From positions 123,948,754-124,012,753 of the forward strand of contig CP136061.1 of assembly GCA_032622095.1 (NCBI GenBank): 64,000 nucleotides of DNA, in the 5' to 3' direction. The translations under genes were made by a program, and so were the position numbers. Source of the DNA: Siphonodentalium dalli (lineage: Eukaryota; Mollusca; Scaphopoda; Gadilida; Siphonodentaliidae). This document shows positions 1 to 11,219 of the stretch, in pieces; positions within the stretch are counted from its first letter, which is position 1; each line of letters opens with the position of its first letter. The notes beneath the pieces were generated by a model, which worked only from the letters and a program-made list of their open reading frames with translations, ran no database searches and was not told the origin of the DNA.

Positions 1-251
1 ACATTTAAGATAGACCAAAACAATAAACTCCTTTCAATCCAAAGATAGTTATATTTTACCTGAAAAAATGGTCCAAACCTGAAAACTGAATTTTTGCCAA
101 TATTTATGTCAAGTTTGTGAGAGAAAAGTCCAATATTTTTGACGATGTCAGTGGTGAAAATAGTAACAATTAACCATGGTGCATCAGACATGTTAGTATT
201 CAATGTATAGAATGAAGAATAGCCAATTTTATACATCAACACAACTTGTAA

Positions 252-800
252 GCGATTGCAGGACACGCTGGTGTAATATTTACCATTTTCCATATTTTGG
301 CGGCCATATTGGCAGCCATTTTGGGCCAAAGTAAGAATTTTGGTTCCAGTGATTTGGAATATTCATAGGTAATGATATGCCTCACTTACATTACAAAGTT
401 CTGTTAATTTCTTGTTGAAATATGACTAGAATCCCAATTGTGATTTTTTGTGAAATTTTATACCGCATTCTGTACAATCGAATTTTTAAGGGATTAGAAG
501 GGGTTAGGACCCCAATAATTGCATATTTAATTACTCCAATGATCAGTTAATATACAGAACACAAAATAAAGTTGCATTACTCAACCAGTTCCAAACAGCA
601 TGAATTGATCTAGAAGATATTTGTGAAAAAATGTCATATTTTCAACTTCCGGTGGCCATTTTGTCGGCCATCGTTGATGGTGAGTTTCAATTTTGGCCCA
701 AAAAAGTGTCATTATGTCTTAGCTTCACGAAAATATATACATTTGTAAACATTTTACTAGATTTTCCCGCTATAATTTTCATAAAACTGGCTCACTTATA
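252..800 (+). repeat. Interspersed repeat, copy 1
   Basis: About 500 bp here reappears in the same orientation at 44443-44945, with many substitutions and small indels. Shared landmarks in order are GATTGCAGGACACGCTGG, GACTAGAATCCCAA, ACTCCAATGATCAGTTAA and TCATTATGTCTTAG. I see no coding potential and no clear terminal repeats, so the class is unknown. Confidence 0.75.
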
Positions 801-823
801 GTTCTAGAAAATGGATCGGTTGT

Positions 824-846
824 GGGGGGGGGGGGGGGGGGGGGGG
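824..846. repeat. Homopolymer run of 23 G
   Basis: An uninterrupted G run. Similar long G or C runs occur at 15094-15110, near 22483, near 39464, near 52301 and at 57122-57186. Lengths are likely to be unreliable in any assembly. Confidence 0.9.
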
Positions 847-847
847 T

Positions 848-1450
848 AACAAGTCTCGTTCTTATCAGAAAACGACATGAATATATATTTCTTAAGTTGA
901 TCGTATCGATTTAGGGATGTATTGGATGTAAAAGTGCAACGTTCCAGGGGTGTACCCACATACACACACGTTGGACGAATGCAATCATGTAAATAAAAGT
1001 GATTTTTTACGTTTTGAGGGGTGACCCGATGTCCCCTTCTTATCTTAAAACCCCAGGAAAAGTTGCTTCTTAAGTTATGTTTTTATAATTAGTATATATC
1101 AAAGTACTTTGAGACCAAAAATTATGGATGTACGCGAAAGTGTAAAAAAAAGTGAAAAATCACGTTTTGGTGTTCAGCATGGGACCCCCTTTCTTATCTG
1201 AAAACCCCAGGAAAATCCCTTTCTTAAGTTGTGTTTTCTTAATCAGTACACTTAGGAGTATCATCAAACCAAAATTCATCGATGTACGCGGAAGTGTAAA
1301 TAGAAGTGATTTTTGGTAGGCCTACTTTTTGGGGTTCAGCGGCCCCTAAACCCCAGGAATGCGCAACTTAAGAAATCGGTTTTTCAGAATGTTCCATTAT
1401 TGGTATCAACTATAGGGGGTCAAACCTTTTGTACGCAAAAGTGTAAATGG
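848..1450 (+). repeat. Degenerate tandem repeat, about 155-175 bp period
   Basis: A block recurs about four times. It contains CTTATCNNAAAACCCCAGGAAAA, then TTCTTAAGTT, and then a line of the type GATGTACGCGAAAGTGTAAA. The ACCCCAGGAA core lies near 1050, 1205 and 1352. Units are well diverged and no reading frame persists through them. Confidence 0.6.
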
Positions 1451-2600
1451 AACATATGCGGGCTCCCCAACTATATACTTTAAACAATAATCATTACTTA
1501 AATCATAAATTTTGCCGATCTGACTCGGGTTGCTATGCCATTCGGTAGGCCTAAATGACGGAAATTACGTAAAGCTGCACATGTTCGTTAGCCACATCAC
1601 GAAAACAACATATGACTCAACTCGGAAATGTCTAAAATGTTTGTCATATCAGTAAATAAACTTTTCTTTAGTTTATTAAATTAGTAAAAGCCCGTTCACG
1701 TAAACTGTTACGTTACGTCATATGTTGTATCCAAAGCGACGTCATATTGGCACGCGCATTTCCCCGCGAAAGTTATTGACGTTTTTTACAGTGACATGGC
1801 ACACACAGCAGGCATAATGTTGGCACGGTTGGCATTAGGTTTGGTTCGGTTGACGTTGTTTCATAGTGCATGGATCCGAGTCCGCGCTGGTATAAATGTC
1901 ATAAATGTAGCTCTCCATGCAATTGTAATAAAACTGATCAAATCCCAACCTATAAAATCACTATAGGATTTGTACAGGTACAAACAAAAACATGTTCTTG
2001 GAAATTGAATGTTCTTCCTTACTTATATTCTACTGATTTGGGTTGTGATTTGAAACAAACAAACAACCCAAATTATGAGGGGGTAAACCCAAGTTCTCAC
2101 TCATGAGAACCTCAATTTCCAACCAAGGCCAAGCGTTGTGGAGGCGAGTACAACTAATATATCATCCAAATTGAGAATGGGCATATGGTCCAGTCTAAAA
2201 AAAATGGCCCCGTGGAGCCACGAAAGGCTGAAATATGTGAGTGCAATATGATAATTCTGAGGTAGACACAATCCCCCTACCACAAGCAACCAACTTCCTG
2301 TACGTAATTGGTTATAAGAAATATTTATAGTTAATTACATCTTGATGTTCATATGATTAGTCAACACATATATAGTAGTCTGTGTAGTGCAAGTCGTGAC
2401 TGCACGGACACGGTCGTCCTTTTTTACATGGATTTCAATGCCACAATTTCTTGTTGATACTAAATGGAATTAAATTGTTTGTTAAAAGGCTAATATATAT
2501 TGGTTTTGGTCTAAGAAAACCACATGGCACTGCAGAGGTTTGGCTTCTTTTTTTTATTTTAGTTTTGTTTGTGCTATTATTTATTGAGTATACTAGTATT
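1451..2600. other. Stretch without recognised gene
   Basis: This is AT-rich sequence with short ORFs only, several of them starting at TTG. I see no domain, no terminal repeats and no RNA gene. Confidence 0.5.
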
Positions 2601-2635
2601 ATTTATTTATTTTTTTGTATTTTATCTGTGTTATA

Positions 2636-3440
2636 TTATACAAGGTTGCTGTTAATGGACTGAAGGACACTGTCCCATTTTATACCTAAGAATTTGGCTG
2701 AATGTTTGTTCCATTTACAGGCATGTTTCTCAATTTTGTATTCCTGTGAAATGTACTGATTAGCACCTTTTAATGACAGCTCGGTCTTTTTGCATCGAGT
2801 TATGTAAATATATCTTTTTGTTAGAAGAATTATATTATTTATTGCAAGAGAATGTTTCTCTTTAGTACATCCAAATATTATTTCTTCTTTTTTCAAGTGT
2901 TGGTCTAGCTCATATGTTTGTATCAGTAATTTTGAGAAATGGTGCCATATCGGTTTTACTTTGTGGCATTATACTAACAAGTGTTGAATATTTTCTTGTT
3001 CTTCCCCACAAAAAGTACATACATTGCTTGTTATTATTTTACATTTTTCTAGAAAGACATTGGTAACTAGCATATTATGGTTTATTTCTTATTGGCTTTT
3101 GGTTCATCAAGTTTGTGTTTTATAAGTTTAATGTCTTGTCGCCAGACTGAGGGGATGGATATCAACACGCCCCGTAAGGTTAGGTAATTAATTTTCAAGC
3201 CGTATATTTGAAAGAATTCCTCATTATTCATAAATGTGCCATCATCTTTTAGAATATCATTTATATATAATATCTGTTTGTAAATCCATGTTTGAAAGTA
3301 GATCGGTTTATACTGCCTCTTTATAAGGCTATTGTGAAATATTGGTTGACTCGTGTATTCGTCAGGGGTTTCTGGTTCTTTTTGTAATAAGGCATAGTTG
3401 CGAGTGTTTGTCTATAAACAAATGGTTCTGTAACGTTTTT
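2636..3440 (-). pseudogene. LINE 3' coding relic (C-terminal zinc-knuckle region)
   Basis: Minus-strand translation gives a Cys-rich stretch, VCTFCGEEQENIQHLLV, then an in-frame stop and CHKVKPIWHHF. The 86-residue open frame that follows contains KRYIYITRC and a C-terminal EKHACKWNKH segment. Order and spacing match the extreme C terminus of invertebrate non-LTR retrotransposon polyproteins, where a C-x2-C ... H ... C knuckle follows the reverse transcriptase. No RT motif is visible upstream, so this is a 5'-truncated, inactive copy. The stop between the two blocks and the lack of an intact frame upstream show decay. The subfamily cannot be fixed from this piece. Confidence 0.65.
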
Positions 3441-3449
3441 GATGTTTGT

Positions 3450-4300
3450 TTATATATAAAAAAAAGTGTACAAACGTGCCAATAACATGCCATGGACGCG
3501 ATATTTATGATTGGTATATATATAAGAACAACATCTGTCTATTATATAATATTCTTTCTATTAACAGCTGTACCATTACCACACAACGAAGTCCGCCCGT
3601 ATCTTTAAACATGGATTTGGATATTTTTTTTTAAATGGCATTGGAAAAATCTGCGCTAAGAGCAACAACCCACCAACCCGGAACTTGTATCCTGGTTTTT
3701 TTCCTACGACCTGGGAATAATGCTATAAAAATCTAACTCAACATTATGATACAAATGAAGACTCCTCGCATATAGAGTGATTTGAGTGTTGTGTGAAATT
3801 ATTAATTGTTCTAGTAGTTCTTGTCACCGAAAGGGAACAAAAAACAAAAACAGAAAGTAATATATTCAACTTCTCAACTGTTTTTATTGTATCTTATTAA
3901 TTGCTCAGATTCTATTTGTCAAACAAATTAGACTATTCGTATATTAAGATATATTTTAATATTTGGACATTTACGATTATCTTAGGTTCGTAAATTTCCA
4001 AATCTTAAAATTCCTCTTAATCCGAAAGTCTAATTTGTTGGACTAAGATTCTATATACAATGAAGATCATGATTTATAATATATCAAATTAATTTTTTCG
4101 CCAGATAGATAAATTTTTAAGAAATTCTTTGTTGCAAATCTAATTCTATTTTGGTTGGATTTATGCAAAACGTGCGTCTCTCCCTTAAATAAAGTTAACA
4201 AAATATTCTCAGTTCGGGTCGGGTAGTCCATGATCGGGTTATTCTGGGTCGGGTTGCCCCATGTGCAGGTGATCCTGTTTCCGTGCATTTTGGCACATCA
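3450..4300. other. Intergenic, nothing recognised
   Basis: AT-rich sequence upstream of the glycosylase gene. A short inverted-looking stretch near 3960-4040 pairs blocks of the TTTGGAC and CTAAGAT kind, but no element boundary is evident. The promoter of the following gene should lie at the right edge, and no TATA box can be assigned. Confidence 0.4.
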
Positions 4301-4433
4301 AACTGCGCACTTCGATAACGCTTTATTATAGGTACACATATATGCTACCAACTTTTTTCCAGCACGTGTTTCATAATTTTATCGCGTTTACGAAGTAAGA
4401 ACTGACTTTCTGACAAGAACGAAATCGACCGTT

Positions 4434-5450
4434 ATGTCCAGAAGGATTACAAGGGCATCTGCCAAAACTGTTTTTACAAAGACCATAAAATCGAAATACT
4501 TTTCATCGTTGTCTCCGACGTCGTTGAGTCCTGCCAAAGACAATTTGACCGGTAATCTCTCAAGTTCCGGCGCAGCGAAGTCAAAGTTTGCTGAATCAGC
4601 CGATCGATGTGATGTTAATATAGACAAAAAGCATTCGAACCCAAAACGCAAGCATGTTAATGTTGAATATGAAGGAGACCGCGCTGGTATCAAAACAGAA
4701 ATTGATGACAGGAAAAGCACGGAAAAGAAAGAGATAAAATGGGAACCACCTCAATGGAAGAAGCAATTGGAACACATAAAGCTGATGAGAAAGTCTCGAG
4801 ATGCACCTGTGGATACAATGGGCTGTGATGTTATCAGTGACAAAGAAGCAAGCCCTCAGACATTCAGATACCAGGTTTTACTGTCATTGATGCTTTCCAG
4901 TCAAACAAGGGACGAAATAACTTCTGGAGCTATTCACAAACTCAGAAAGCACGGGTGTACCATTACTAATATTCTAAATACTTCTGATAACATTCTTGGA
5001 GAACTCATTTATCCTGTTGGTTTCTGGAAGACAAAGGTCAGCTACATCAAAAGGACAACAGAAATTTTGCAAAGAGATTATGATGGTGACATTCCAAACA
5101 CTGTTGAAAAACTGATCAGTCTTCCAGGAGTGGGACCTAAAATGGCTCACCTAGTGATGAAGTGTGCATGGGATCAGCTCACTGGTATTGGTGTAGATGT
5201 TCATGTGCATAGAATTAGCAACAGACTTCAGTGGGTTAGAAAGCCAACCACTAAACCAGAGCAGACCAGGGTTGACTTGGAAGACTGGCTACCCAGAGAA
5301 CATTGGTCAGAGGTGAACCATCTCCTTGTTGGTTTTGGGCAGCAGATGTGTCTACCGATTGGTCCACGGTGTTCTGACTGCTTGAATAGAGACATTTGCC
5401 CAACAGGGAAGAAGGAGGTAAAGAAAACTGCGAAAAAGTCAAAGACGTAA
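4434..5450 (+). CDS. NTHL1: Endonuclease III-like bifunctional DNA glycosylase/AP lyase
   Basis: This 338-residue protein excises oxidised pyrimidines such as thymine glycol from DNA and nicks the abasic site, starting base excision repair in nucleus and mitochondrion. The ATG at 4434 opens a basic Ser/Thr-rich leader (1-100) suited to nuclear or mitochondrial targeting. The catalytic domain spans about residues 125-325. Its helix-hairpin-helix LPGVGPKMAHL (230-240) carries the catalytic Lys at 236, and GIGVDVHVHR (251-260) carries the catalytic Asp at 255. The 4Fe-4S loop is complete, with Cys at 306, 313, 316 and 322 (C-x6-C-x2-C-x5-C). Length is slightly above human NTHL1 (about 310) because of the leader. 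No frameshift or intron interrupts it, whereas vertebrate orthologues have several exons. It could be a native intronless gene or a retained retrocopy. No poly(A) tract or target duplication is obvious. Confidence 0.95.
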   Translation: MSRRITRASAKTVFTKTIKSKYFSSLSPTSLSPAKDNLTGNLSSSGAAKSKFAESADRCDVNIDKKHSNPKRKHVNVEYEGDRAGIKTEIDDRKSTEKKEIKWEPPQWKKQLEHIKLMRKSRDAPVDTMGCDVISDKEASPQTFRYQVLLSLMLSSQTRDEITSGAIHKLRKHGCTITNILNTSDNILGELIYPVGFWKTKVSYIKRTTEILQRDYDGDIPNTVEKLISLPGVGPKMAHLVMKCAWDQLTGIGVDVHVHRISNRLQWVRKPTTKPEQTRVDLEDWLPREHWSEVNHLLVGFGQQMCLPIGPRCSDCLNRDICPTGKKEVKKTAKKSKT

Positions 5451-6015
5451 TTTCATTAACCTACCGATTGTCAAATCACAACAAGAAAAGGTTCATTGCA
5501 ATTCAGGTGTCTTTGTATGGAACTTGAGAGCAATCAATGACTGTGTTATATGGTTATATATTTTGGTTACTTTAGGTCGTTATATTCAGTTGGTGTTTGT
5601 TCAGGCTGAATGTTGATTCTCAAGAATTGTAGTATATGTGGTTTGGGGTTTATTAAGACGTCTGAAGATGATAGTTTTGTTTATTTGATTTTATGGTTCG
5701 TATCTTACTTTTTGTGTCCATCGAGACAATCACCAGACCACACTAACTAGTATTCTGATTTTGGAATGTTCAAAATGAATATATAGAGCTGTTTCCTCAT
5801 GTCCTGTACATATTCAGAATGTTCACTTAGTTGACTTTTCTGGGTTTTTTCTCTGTAAATTTCTGTTTTTACATCTTTATAAATCACTTTATAAATCACA
5901 CATATATTACCTAAACGTATCAGCTGATCTAACATGGTGAAATATGTCAGATCTTTATAATTTATCCCGAATCCTCCATGAGTGCTGATAAAGGTTTTTA
6001 GATCGCTTCAGCTAT
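5451..6015. other. 3' flank of NTHL1
   Basis: Probable 3' UTR and spacer. I see no AATAAA in the first 300 bases and no A-rich tail that would betray a recent retrocopy. Confidence 0.4.
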
Positions 6016-6310
6016 TAATCGATTGAGAACAAATCGACCATACGAATTTCACGTGTGTCGATAGAAATTCAGACATATCTGGAGTCTGGCAATGCATAAG
6101 AGGACCAACACCGGTATATCGCCCATACCAGCGTGGCGTGTGCCATATACAAGACATTTAGTGATAAAGAAAACCTGGCAACACAAGCAAGTACCGGGTA
6201 CACACCGGCGATCGCCCATACGAGTGTCACGTGTGTCGGAAGGCGTTTACCCATTCCTTGCAGATCATATGAGAATCCACACAGGCGATCGCCCATACGA
6301 ATTAGATTCA
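6016..6310 (+). pseudogene. C2H2 zinc-finger remnant, about three fingers
   Basis: Plus-strand frames show finger pieces in different frames: NRPYEFHVCR then a stop and KFRHIWSLAMHKRTNTG, and later DHMRIHTGDRPYE. HTGDRPY is the usual C2H2 linker. At least two frameshifts and one stop break it. It is homologous in opposite orientation to the block at 7850-8605: both share the SHIWSL-type helix and the same DNA around TCTGGAGTCTG. This is a relic of a tandem zinc-finger gene, not a functional product. Confidence 0.7.
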
Positions 6311-7325
6311 ATATGCCATGTCACATGCATGTGTTCGTCGGTTATCGTAGCGGTCTCTGATCCCGAATGAATGATACATTTGATTGAACGAACGAATATA
6401 AATAAATAGGCAAATGTGCCATCATCTACACATATCACACGTATATAGTGGGTTCTATTACGAGAAGAGAAAAAATATAGGTTTCTGCAACAAGCTGTTT
6501 GATATGTAAATTCTCGGGTAACATATATATATGATCTCGTAAAGTGGCTTTGTCAAATAACTATAATTCTGTATAATCATGAGCTCGAGGAATAGTGATA
6601 AATCTACACAATATACAGTGTCTCATGCAGGCGTGTGATCGGTGGTTACCGTGGTGGTTCCTGGCCACAGAGTTAATCACATATTAGGTTTATTGCAGTG
6701 TTTAGTTCATATTTATTATCCATCTTTAATAATAATATTTAAAAGGGTAAGTGACAGATAGTAGGCTGACACACTGATCGCAAACACACCATCTGAACGA
6801 GTTTCGATACTTTTTTAAAACTTGGTGACAACTTTGTTTATCGTAGATGATTTAGATTGGTGCGAAACGAATTTATTCCAGGCATTCACGTGTCAGATAC
6901 CGCCCATACTATGTCAGGATTTCCAATACAAATACAGTAAACTCGCATGCGTAAGGGTGGCCACACGATACGAACTCGTTTTAAATAGGGGCGTTGATGT
7001 GAACACCAAGCAGGTACGTGTACCATCCATATCAGGATTTAATAATATAACAATAGCACGATCTTGCAGGGCAATTAGGTGTATTAATGGTCCAACATAA
7101 ATAGTTAACGACCCAAGAGCTTATAGGCGGCCCGATCGAGACGAAGTCGATGACCGATAATAAGCTCGAGGGCCGTTAACCATTTTTAGTGGGCCACTAA
7201 TGCACCACAATTGCCAGACAAGATCATGTTATTACCAATATTATTGCCAATTATGTGACGTCTAGCTAATGGTGTAAGGGTTGGGCTATGGTTGAGTGAC
7301 AAGAGCTGTTTGGCAGTTATGCGAA
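6311..7325. other. Stretch without recognised gene
   Basis: It lies between the two inverted zinc-finger relics. The 92-residue open frame at 6822-7100 has no recognisable motif and starts at TTG, so I do not call it. Confidence 0.4.
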
Positions 7326-7849
7326 TTAAAGATGGATTATCTCTTAAAATAACAAATTTGAAATAGTTGCGTGGGTATAAAATAATAAATATGAACTGAA
7401 GACCCCTGTCCGGAAAGGCTTCTATCAATTAATATTGATTTTATTTCGAATATTTTATTGGGACCGTTTATTTGTCTATGTTTAGAACAGACCATTCGGG
7501 TGATACCATATAGCGATAGAGAGCATTAGGCTGTTTCTATGGCTACGTACCGAACGTCAAATGTCCCAGGTTGATTGGTTGTATTGTTTTATTCCATAGT
7601 TATAAGCGATAATGAGTATAATTAATGTTTATTTGTGACAAAATTACACCATAAAATTTCTGGTCTCTGTTAACAGTAACCACTATTGTTCGTTAGCTAA
7701 ACAACCACAACTTTTTAGACCAGAAAATATTCGAAATAAAATGAATATTAATCGACAGAAGCATGGACTGGAGTCTTCGATTCAGATATAATATGTTATA
7801 CCCCGGTAACTATATAATACATGTTTACAAAGAGATAATCCACCTTTAA
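7326..7849 (-). mobile_element. TTAA MITE family 1, full copy
   Basis: This 524-bp element is bounded by TTAA on both sides. The termini are TTAAAGATGGATTATCTC and its relative GAGATAATCCACCTTTAA. About 125 bp at each end are imperfect inverted repeats. Other copies: 15333, 38381, 42642, 48983 (truncated), 57920 and 63871 (cut by the window edge). TTAA targets with AAAG-type ends fit the Kolobok/T2 class, where T2 MITEs begin TTAAAGG. No transposase is present, so it must be mobilised in trans. It abuts the zinc-finger relic that follows. Confidence 0.85.
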
Positions 7850-8605
7850 ACCCACATAAGCAGTGTGTTACTGTACTTAGAACGCACGTGATTGCTAGGC
7901 TACTGCATGTTGGGTCATGAAATGGATTCTCATATGATATGCCAGATTTTCCACACTGTGTAAACGCCTTCCGACACACCTCACACTCGTATGGTCGATT
8001 GTCGGTGTGGAGTCTATGCTTCGATAGACTTGCGGTATGACTGATCCGTAGCCACGTCACACTCGTATGGGCAATCCCCGATGTGTATTATAATGTGTGT
8101 TGCCAGGTTTTATGAATCACGAAATATCTTATATAGATATGACACACACACCATAGCTAAGATGCCACACACCAGTATGGGCGATCGCGGTGTGGGTGTT
8201 GGTCCTCTTATGCATTGTCAGACTCCAGATATGACTGAATTCCTTCCAACACACGTCACACGCGTATGGACGATCGCCGGTGTGGGTCCTCTTATGCCTT
8301 GTCAGACTCCAGATATGACTAATTTCCTTCTGACACACATCACACGCGATTGGGCGATCGTCGGTGTGAATTCGTTTATGTGTTGTTTGGTTTTAGGAAT
8401 AACTAAATATCTTATGGCATAAGTCACACTCGTGTGGTCGATCACCGGCGTTGGTCTTCTTATGCATGGTCAGCATATTCCAAATATGACTGAATTCCGT
8501 CTGACACACGTCACACTTGTATGGGCGACCCCCGGTGTGGGTCCTCTTGTGTATGGCCAGTCTTCTGATATGACTGATTTCCTCTGACACTTCAAAGATG
8601 TCCAA
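7850..8605 (-). pseudogene. C2H2 zinc-finger gene relic, about five fingers
   Basis: Read on the minus strand from 8605, successive pieces are AIHKRTHTGGRPYKCDVC, TMHKKTNAGDRPHECDLC, HKRTHTGDRPYACDVC and NRPYECEVCRKAF. Each has the C-x2-C ... H-x3-H spacing and a TGDRPY-like linker. The spacing of about 84 bp is that of ordinary tandem C2H2 fingers, which bind DNA as transcription factors. The frame is lost between pieces (a stop near 8393 and shifts near 8338 and 8100), and the 3' end runs into the MITE at 7849. It pairs with the oppositely oriented relic at 6016-6310. It is a pseudogene unless the breaks are assembly errors or introns. Confidence 0.75.
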
Positions 8606-8775
8606 AATCGTCTGGTGGTATTACATCAAAAGCTGGCGTTTTTTTTTACTTCAAAACTCGTTTCTTTTTTTCGTTTTACATCAAAAGCTGTCGATTTTAC
8701 TTCAAAAGTGGTGACCTTATTTTACATCAAAACTTGTTAGTTGCATCAAAAGTCGTCAGTTACACCAAAACATGG
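8606..8775. repeat. Short irregular repeat of a TACATCAAAAG motif
   Basis: The words ACATCAAAAGCTG, ACTTCAAAAGTGG and GCATCAAAAGTCG recur six or seven times at spacings of about 15-55 bp, separated by T runs. This is low-complexity-like and non-coding. Confidence 0.6.
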
Positions 8776-9059
8776 CGTAACACTGGGGCCATAGGCTCTG
8801 AGTTTAGTACTTCTTGTGAGTCCTATAATATATTCTGGACTCATTCTGACAATTTCTCAAAATTGAGGCCATTTGAAATTTATTCGTCGCGCCAGACCAA
8901 TTGGTATCAACATGACGAAGTCCACGAAAGCTCAACTGGAGCACGAGCCGCTAGTATTAAAAACCAATTGGCTCGTCAGAATTTCTTTCGCACGTCAACA
9001 CGTGCATGCTATATATATACACGTCTGATGCCGACATGGGCGAAGTTCTAATTAATTTG

Positions 9060-9579
9060 GCAGATATGGATATGAAATAATATGACCCAATATAATGACG
9101 ATTTTTAAAATGCAAACTGTAGTAGTAATTCTCTGCCTAGCGTTTTGTGGATAAGGAAGATCCGACTTATTCTCATAAATTGTGGTCAGAGACACTACCT
9201 AAAACTGATCACCTGTCGTTTCCATAAGCAATCTTAGTATGTAAAATTTAGTTTGATTTGCAAGTACAGAGATAGTTGGCAACACGACTTAAGACATATT
9301 AAGCAGAAATAAAATATATCGCATATTCAAGCTTGACATTAACTTTCAAGAATATATATTTACATACTAAATCCAGCATTCTGATTGGTCGGCGCCCACG
9401 TGGCTTGTTGCAGTTATTTCTCGGTGAATGCGCAACGGGTCATAACACCAAGCTCATAACACCATCGATACGTCATTGGGTTTGGAAAGACGAACGCGTA
9501 ATGTTTTGGGCGCATTTGGACTCGCGCAGGATTGACTTAATACATCATCGGGTTTCAATATGAAGAGAAATTGTTCCTA
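9060..9579. other. Stretch without recognised gene
   Basis: AT-rich spacer with short ORFs only, and nothing recognised. Confidence 0.35.
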
Positions 9580-10067
9580 TTAAAGGTACTCAACCCGTAA
9601 AGAGGGTCCCCATCTCAACAGATTCCAACAACAACAATCCGATCAGAGGGTCCTATATTACTATTTCTTTGGCTTTGGGGGTAAAAAATATTTGATTCGA
9701 GTCGAGGAACCCATCAAACAAAGCTCAGAGTCATTAGATATTGATTTTTGAAAATTCTTATGTTCTCGAGATGAGTACTTATAACTGCCGTCAATTTGGT
9801 AACATGCTCGAGATTTTACGCCAAAATTCTATTCAAACAGACAAGGATGGATAACTCTATAATCAAGTGGGTAATAATAACGATTTTTTTACTATCTTCT
9901 GGGCCAGAAAGAATTCCCGATAATGAAAAATAATAGATTTCTAAAATCGATATCTAACAAATCTGAGCTTTGATGGGTGACTTCCTCGACTCGAATCAAA
10001 TATTTTTGACCCCCGAAGCCATTGAAATAGTAATTGAGAGGAGTTTTATCGGGTTGAGTACCTTTAA
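9580..10067. mobile_element. TTAA MITE family 4
   Basis: This 488-bp element starts TTAAAGGTACTCAACCCG and ends CGGGTTGAGTACCTTTAA, an 18-bp perfect terminal inverted repeat that includes TTAA. The interior is also inverted-repetitive: the block near 9690 with ATTTGATTCGAGTCGAGGAA is matched on the other strand near 9990. No coding capacity. Single copy in the window. Confidence 0.8.
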
Positions 10068-10161
10068 CTTTTGCCAAGGGTGCTATTGGGTATTTTGGGC
10101 TGCTTTTGTCACGATACACTTTTCGATTTAAATACATTTACAAAAGTGGCTTTTTCGCTAA

Positions 10162-10347
10162 ATGTATATAAATATAAGGATTAACTGTCATGTGGACTAT
10201 TTTTATGGAGATGTAACCGTGAGGTAAGTGGTCATAACTTGTATGTAAAACACTTCGGGTTTTACACAAGTTATGTCCACTTACTTCACGGTTACATCTC
10301 CATAAAAACAGTCCACATGACAGTTAATCCTTATTTGAATACATTGG
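10162..10347. repeat. Long hairpin: inverted copy of LINE coding DNA
   Basis: The segment at about 10162-10246 is the reverse complement, with few mismatches, of about 10260-10347, leaving a loop of some 13 bases. The right arm lies inside the LINE coding relic at 10263-10670, so the left arm is an inverted duplicate of LINE sequence. Confidence 0.8.
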
Positions 10348-10670
10348 ACGACAGAAATAGTACAACATTATTTAGATTTCGCACAAGCAATCATAGCTTA
10401 CAAATAGAAACCAGCCGATGGTCACGCGTCACTGGATGCGATGATATATGTATCATTTGCGATGATGGGAGAGTCGATGGCGAATTTCATTATTTGTTTG
10501 AATGTAAGAAATTTACCGAACGTACACGATATTTGCCAAGAGAGTGTCTGTGTCGACTGCATACAATAATCAAAATCATGAATGGTATTCTGAACATGAC
10601 GGATTTAGCTTCATTGCTAATGTTATGCGCTTTTATCCGTATTATTAATCAGGGGGTTACGGTTCCCTAA
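10263..10670 (+). pseudogene. LINE 3' coding relic (C-terminal zinc knuckle)
   Basis: The plus-strand frame contains TTLFRFRTSNHSLQIETSRW and then the knuckle CIICDDGRVDGEFHYLFEC (C-x2-C ... H-x4-C). This is the usual end of a non-LTR retrotransposon polyprotein, after the reverse transcriptase. A second relic at 47225-47985 shows the same layout (RFRTRNHRLPVEVGDW followed by a C-x2-C), so the two probably belong to one family or to close ones. Everything 5' of this is missing and replaced by an inverted copy of its own first 85 bp. Inactive. Confidence 0.7.
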
Positions 10671-10675
10671 GGTAA

Positions 10676-11095
10676 ATATTGTTGTTGTTATTGTTGTTGT
10701 TGATGATTGTACTGATGTATACGATGATCATGATGACGTTGAAGGTGACGACGTTGACAACGGCGATGATGATGATGCCTATGAAGAAGAAGATGATGAT
10801 TATAATTACGACGATGATGATGCAGTTATTTTGATATTGGTGTGGATGGTGGTGGTGATGCTGTTGAGTAAATGATGTTTATGATGATGGTGATTATGCT
10901 GATGATGGTGGTGGTGTGATGATGATGGTGCGTACATATGATGATGGTGATGATAATGATGGTGTTGATGATGATGGTGACGACGGTTAATGAGATGATG
11001 AGAGTGGTGGTAGTAGTAGTGGTGTTGCTCGACGAGGAATGTCGAGGATGTTAGTGGTAGAAAATGATAATGCTGCTGATCATGAACACGATGAA
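10676..11095 (+). repeat. Degenerate GAT/GTT trinucleotide repeat
   Basis: Interrupted GATGATGGTGAT and GTTGTT runs cover more than 400 bp. No long ORF crosses it, so it is best read as a microsatellite rather than an acidic coding tract. Confidence 0.75.
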
Positions 11096-11219
11096 TATTT
11101 TTTCATAAGTCACTATAAGCATTTGCATCTAGTCATATTGATCTAACAGGCTGCATGTCAACAACCGGTGGGTCGATGTATATTTTGTAAATACGCGCGT
11201 ATTCCACGTTTCACTATAT

